A stretch of DNA of 6,438 bases from Acidobacteriota bacterium (lineage in GTDB: Bacteria > Acidobacteriota > Terriglobia > Acidiferrales > UBA7541), in contig QHYP01000277.1 of the NCBI GenBank assembly GCA_003224195.1, positions 1 through 6,438 on the forward strand, read 5' to 3'. The notes below the pieces were generated by a model, which was not told the origin of the DNA, did no database searches, and saw nothing but the letters and a program-made list of their open reading frames with translations. A program made the translations under genes and the position numbers. The first letter of the stretch is position 1; every line of letters begins with the position of its first letter. Shown piece by piece: positions 5,195-6,438 of the stretch.

Positions 5195-6178
5195 TTAAGA
5201 TTTGGTTTTCTTGTGGCGAGCGATCTTGTTTTTTGCCCACCGCTGGGCTGCTCTTTTTCTCGAATCAAGCTGCATCTGCTTCTCCACGTCATCAGCATTC
5301 CGGCGTTTGTGCATCGCGGCGGCCGAGCCCTCGCGAAAATGCAGTGGGTCTCTCAGGTTCTGCAATTCCCGGTAATAATAAAGAGCGGTGGGGTGCTTTC
5401 CGTTGAACCTCAGTTTTCGCAGAAACTCGATTTCCTCTTGGGTCGCACCACCGTTGACGGGTATGTGCCTCAGGAATTCCTTGAGGCCTGGCTCTTGCTC
5501 AGGGCGAGCAGCTTCCTTTTCGACAAACTCAAATTTCTTGGCATAACCAGGAATAAGTCTGCGATTCAAAACGATTTCCATGCCAAAGGTCGCGAGGTCG
5601 ATGTCCCAGGATTCGATGAGCGGCTCCAGGAAGGAAGCGCAGTTCTCTACGGACACGTTGAAAACGTCTGTGTCCAGGAACTCGAGGACGCTGACACGCG
5701 TCGCTTCGTAGCTTTTGCCGTTGAGTCGCGCCACCGACTGGAGCCAGGTTTCGCTTTGCAGCTCGTCTTTGGCGATTTTCTTGACCACGTCCAAAAGCTT
5801 TTGAGTAACGAGGCGCTCGAGTTCACCGAAAGGTTGCTTCTCAAAAATCGCCCGTATTTGTTCTCGCTTCTCGGGGCGGCACTTGCGGAGAATCAACTCT
5901 CGAACTTCCTTGAACAACGGCTTCGGTGGGTCCTCCAGATTTCGCTTCAATATTTCCTTGCGCTGGTGGTCCGCCAACTTCGCAAGCTTGCCGCTGGGGA
6001 GTTTCAGCAATTTCCCTATCTTGTCGTAAATGTCTGTTCGGCTAGGCTCGGGGAGTAATTTCTTTCCCGTCAGGAGTTGCGAAATGTAGGACTCCGTAAC
6101 TTCGGCGGCGGCCGCCAGATCTCTCTGTTCGAGCCCCAATTCATCTAGCCGCTGTTTCATCACTAAGCAGACATCCAC
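5195..6178 (-). CDS. XRE-family helix-turn-helix protein with unassigned C-terminal region
   Basis: This 327-residue minus-strand protein has an N-terminal Cro/C1-type HTH (about residues 8-42): GLEQRDLAAAAEVTESYISQ followed by LLTGKK, with the recognition helix near 28-37. A charged, helix-rich linker with a KKIAKDEL stretch follows (about 60-145). The region from about 145 to 285 is compact and I cannot assign it; notable stretches are WLQSVARLNGKSYEATRVSV, SWDIDLATFGMEIVLNRRLI and HPTALYYYRELQNLRDPLHF. The tail (290-327) is very basic (KRRNADDVEK, RKRAAQRWAKNKIARHKK). The start is GTG at 6178-6176, placed by GGAGG 5 nt upstream; ATG 6160 has no ribosome site. It is divergent from the small ABM-like gene across a palindrome-containing control region, so it may regulate itself and that neighbour. 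The function of the large C-terminal part is unknown. Confidence 0.85.
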   Translation of the reverse strand: MDVCLVMKQRLDELGLEQRDLAAAAEVTESYISQLLTGKKLLPEPSRTDIYDKIGKLLKLPSGKLAKLADHQRKEILKRNLEDPPKPLFKEVRELILRKCRPEKREQIRAIFEKQPFGELERLVTQKLLDVVKKIAKDELQSETWLQSVARLNGKSYEATRVSVLEFLDTDVFNVSVENCASFLEPLIESWDIDLATFGMEIVLNRRLIPGYAKKFEFVEKEAARPEQEPGLKEFLRHIPVNGGATQEEIEFLRKLRFNGKHPTALYYYRELQNLRDPLHFREGSAAAMHKRRNADDVEKQMQLDSRKRAAQRWAKNKIARHKKTKS

Positions 6179-6183
6179 AGGCC

Positions 6184-6188
6184 CCTCC
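6184..6188 (-). promoter_or_regulatory. Ribosome binding site for the XRE gene
   Basis: GGAGG on the minus strand, 5 nt before GTG 6178, supports that non-ATG start over the downstream in-frame GTG 6163 and ATG 6160. Confidence 0.6.
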
Positions 6189-6221
6189 GCGTGATTAACT
6201 GCATTCGATTAAGTACAAAAA

Positions 6222-6273
6222 ATAGTCTCAGAATCTGCTTGACAAGTCAAGTGAATTAACCCATTGTGGTTAA
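6222..6273. promoter_or_regulatory. Divergent promoter/operator with two palindromes
   Basis: CTTGACAAGTCAAG (6238-6251) has perfect 6-bp arms. It supplies a perfect -35 TTGACA on the plus strand (6239-6244) and TTGACT on the minus strand (6250-6245). A second inverted repeat, TTAACC-N6-GGTTAA (6256-6273), covers the plus-strand -10 position (CATTGT, 6262-6267, 17-bp spacing, only a weak match). The minus -10 candidate is GACTAT (6227-6222, 17-bp spacing). The two palindrome centres are 20 bp apart. The neighbouring XRE protein is the obvious candidate binder (inference). Confidence 0.5.
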
Positions 6274-6327
6274 GCAACTGAGGGAGCCTTCAGGCTAGCT
6301 GAACCAGTAGAGGTTATCTGAATCCGC

Positions 6328-6350
6328 CCTTGGTCAGCCAACCAAGGAGG
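6328..6350 (+). promoter_or_regulatory. Ribosome binding site partly enclosed by a hairpin
   Basis: CCTTGGT (6328-6334) and ACCAAGG (6341-6347) form a perfect 7-bp stem with a 6-nt loop. The right arm overlaps the strong ribosome site AAGGAGG (6344-6350), which is 5 nt before ATG 6356. The hairpin could dampen translation, or simply be a stable leader element. Confidence 0.45.
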
Positions 6351-6355
6351 TTGAC

Positions 6356-6438
6356 ATGTTTGCACGCAAAGTCTCCATGCATCTGAAGGGCAGCGTTCCC
6401 GAATTCACCCAGGCTCTGGAAAGGGAAGTCATTCCCCT
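6356..6438 (+). CDS. Small ABM-like protein, N-terminal part only
   Basis: ATG 6356, with AAGGAGG 5 nt upstream, opens MFARKVSMHLKGSVPEFTQA, continuing LEREVIP to the window edge (27 codons). The opening resembles small dimeric alpha/beta-barrel (antibiotic biosynthesis monooxygenase-like) proteins of about 100 residues that I recall from Acidobacteriota: a first beta strand (VSMHLK) followed by a helix (PEFTQALEREVIP). Only the N-terminus is visible, so no catalytic role can be assigned. It is divergent from the XRE gene and may be under its control. Start and coding status are well supported; family is tentative. Confidence 0.65.
   Translation, partial: MFARKVSMHLKGSVPEFTQALEREVIP

Noticed and set aside
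5213..6058. 281-codon plus-strand open frame opposite the XRE gene
   Set aside because: The minus strand has a clear HTH, a ribosome site and a promoter region; the plus frame has no ribosome site or recognisable motifs.
1..6438. CRISPR array, tRNA or rRNA genes, transposase or integrase
   Set aside because: No regularly spaced repeats, no cloverleaf or rRNA-like segment, and no frame with recombinase or transposase features was seen.

Overview
The window looks like chromosomal DNA from an acidobacterium (Acidobacteriota, probably a Koribacter/Terriglobia-type soil lineage). This rests on a complete two-half FtsX/MacB permease of the ADOP type (acidobacterial duplicated orphan permease), on GC-rich hairpin-bearing intergenic sequence, and on a small ABM-like protein start I associate with this phylum. 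It is inference from gene content; no rRNA or marker gene is present.

Layout. 1-503 (+): the 3' part of a small four-helix membrane protein. 504-647: gene-free, hairpin-rich, repeat-like DNA. 648-915 (-): the first ~89 residues of a succinate-semialdehyde-type aldehyde dehydrogenase, frameshifted after residue 17 and cut off where the hairpin-rich segment begins. 916-1221: intergenic, with two overlapping hairpins and the ribosome site of the permease. 1228-3672 (+): the ADOP permease. 3690-3979 (-): a decayed C-terminal remnant of an isoquinoline 1-oxidoreductase beta-subunit (molybdopterin) gene. 3980-4234: a terminator-like stem-loop, then a palindromic promoter region. 4235-4860 (+): a higB-higA toxin-antitoxin operon. 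4861-5194: a very short ORF and a second repeat-bearing segment. 5195-6178 (-): an XRE-type DNA-binding protein of 327 aa with a large unassigned C-terminal region. 6179-6355: a divergent control region with two palindromes. 6356 to the end (+): the start of a small ABM-like protein.

The most notable observation is in higB. The frame reads as normal HigB up to ...SIRINDQ. It then enters a 28-bp stretch containing a perfect 7-bp hairpin and bounded by TCAA direct repeats. The rest of HigB (WRICF to VEIVDYH-stop) follows intact in the +1 frame. The toxin is therefore either inactivated, leaving a solitary HigA antitoxin, or (speculatively) expressed by a bypass or recoding event. The catalytic C-terminal DYH residues lie beyond the insertion.

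The region has been eroded: two metabolic gene remnants (aldehyde dehydrogenase and molybdenum hydroxylase), one interrupted toxin and at least two segments of a dispersed repeat sit between intact accessory genes. Apart from higBA, the genes do not form an evident pathway.
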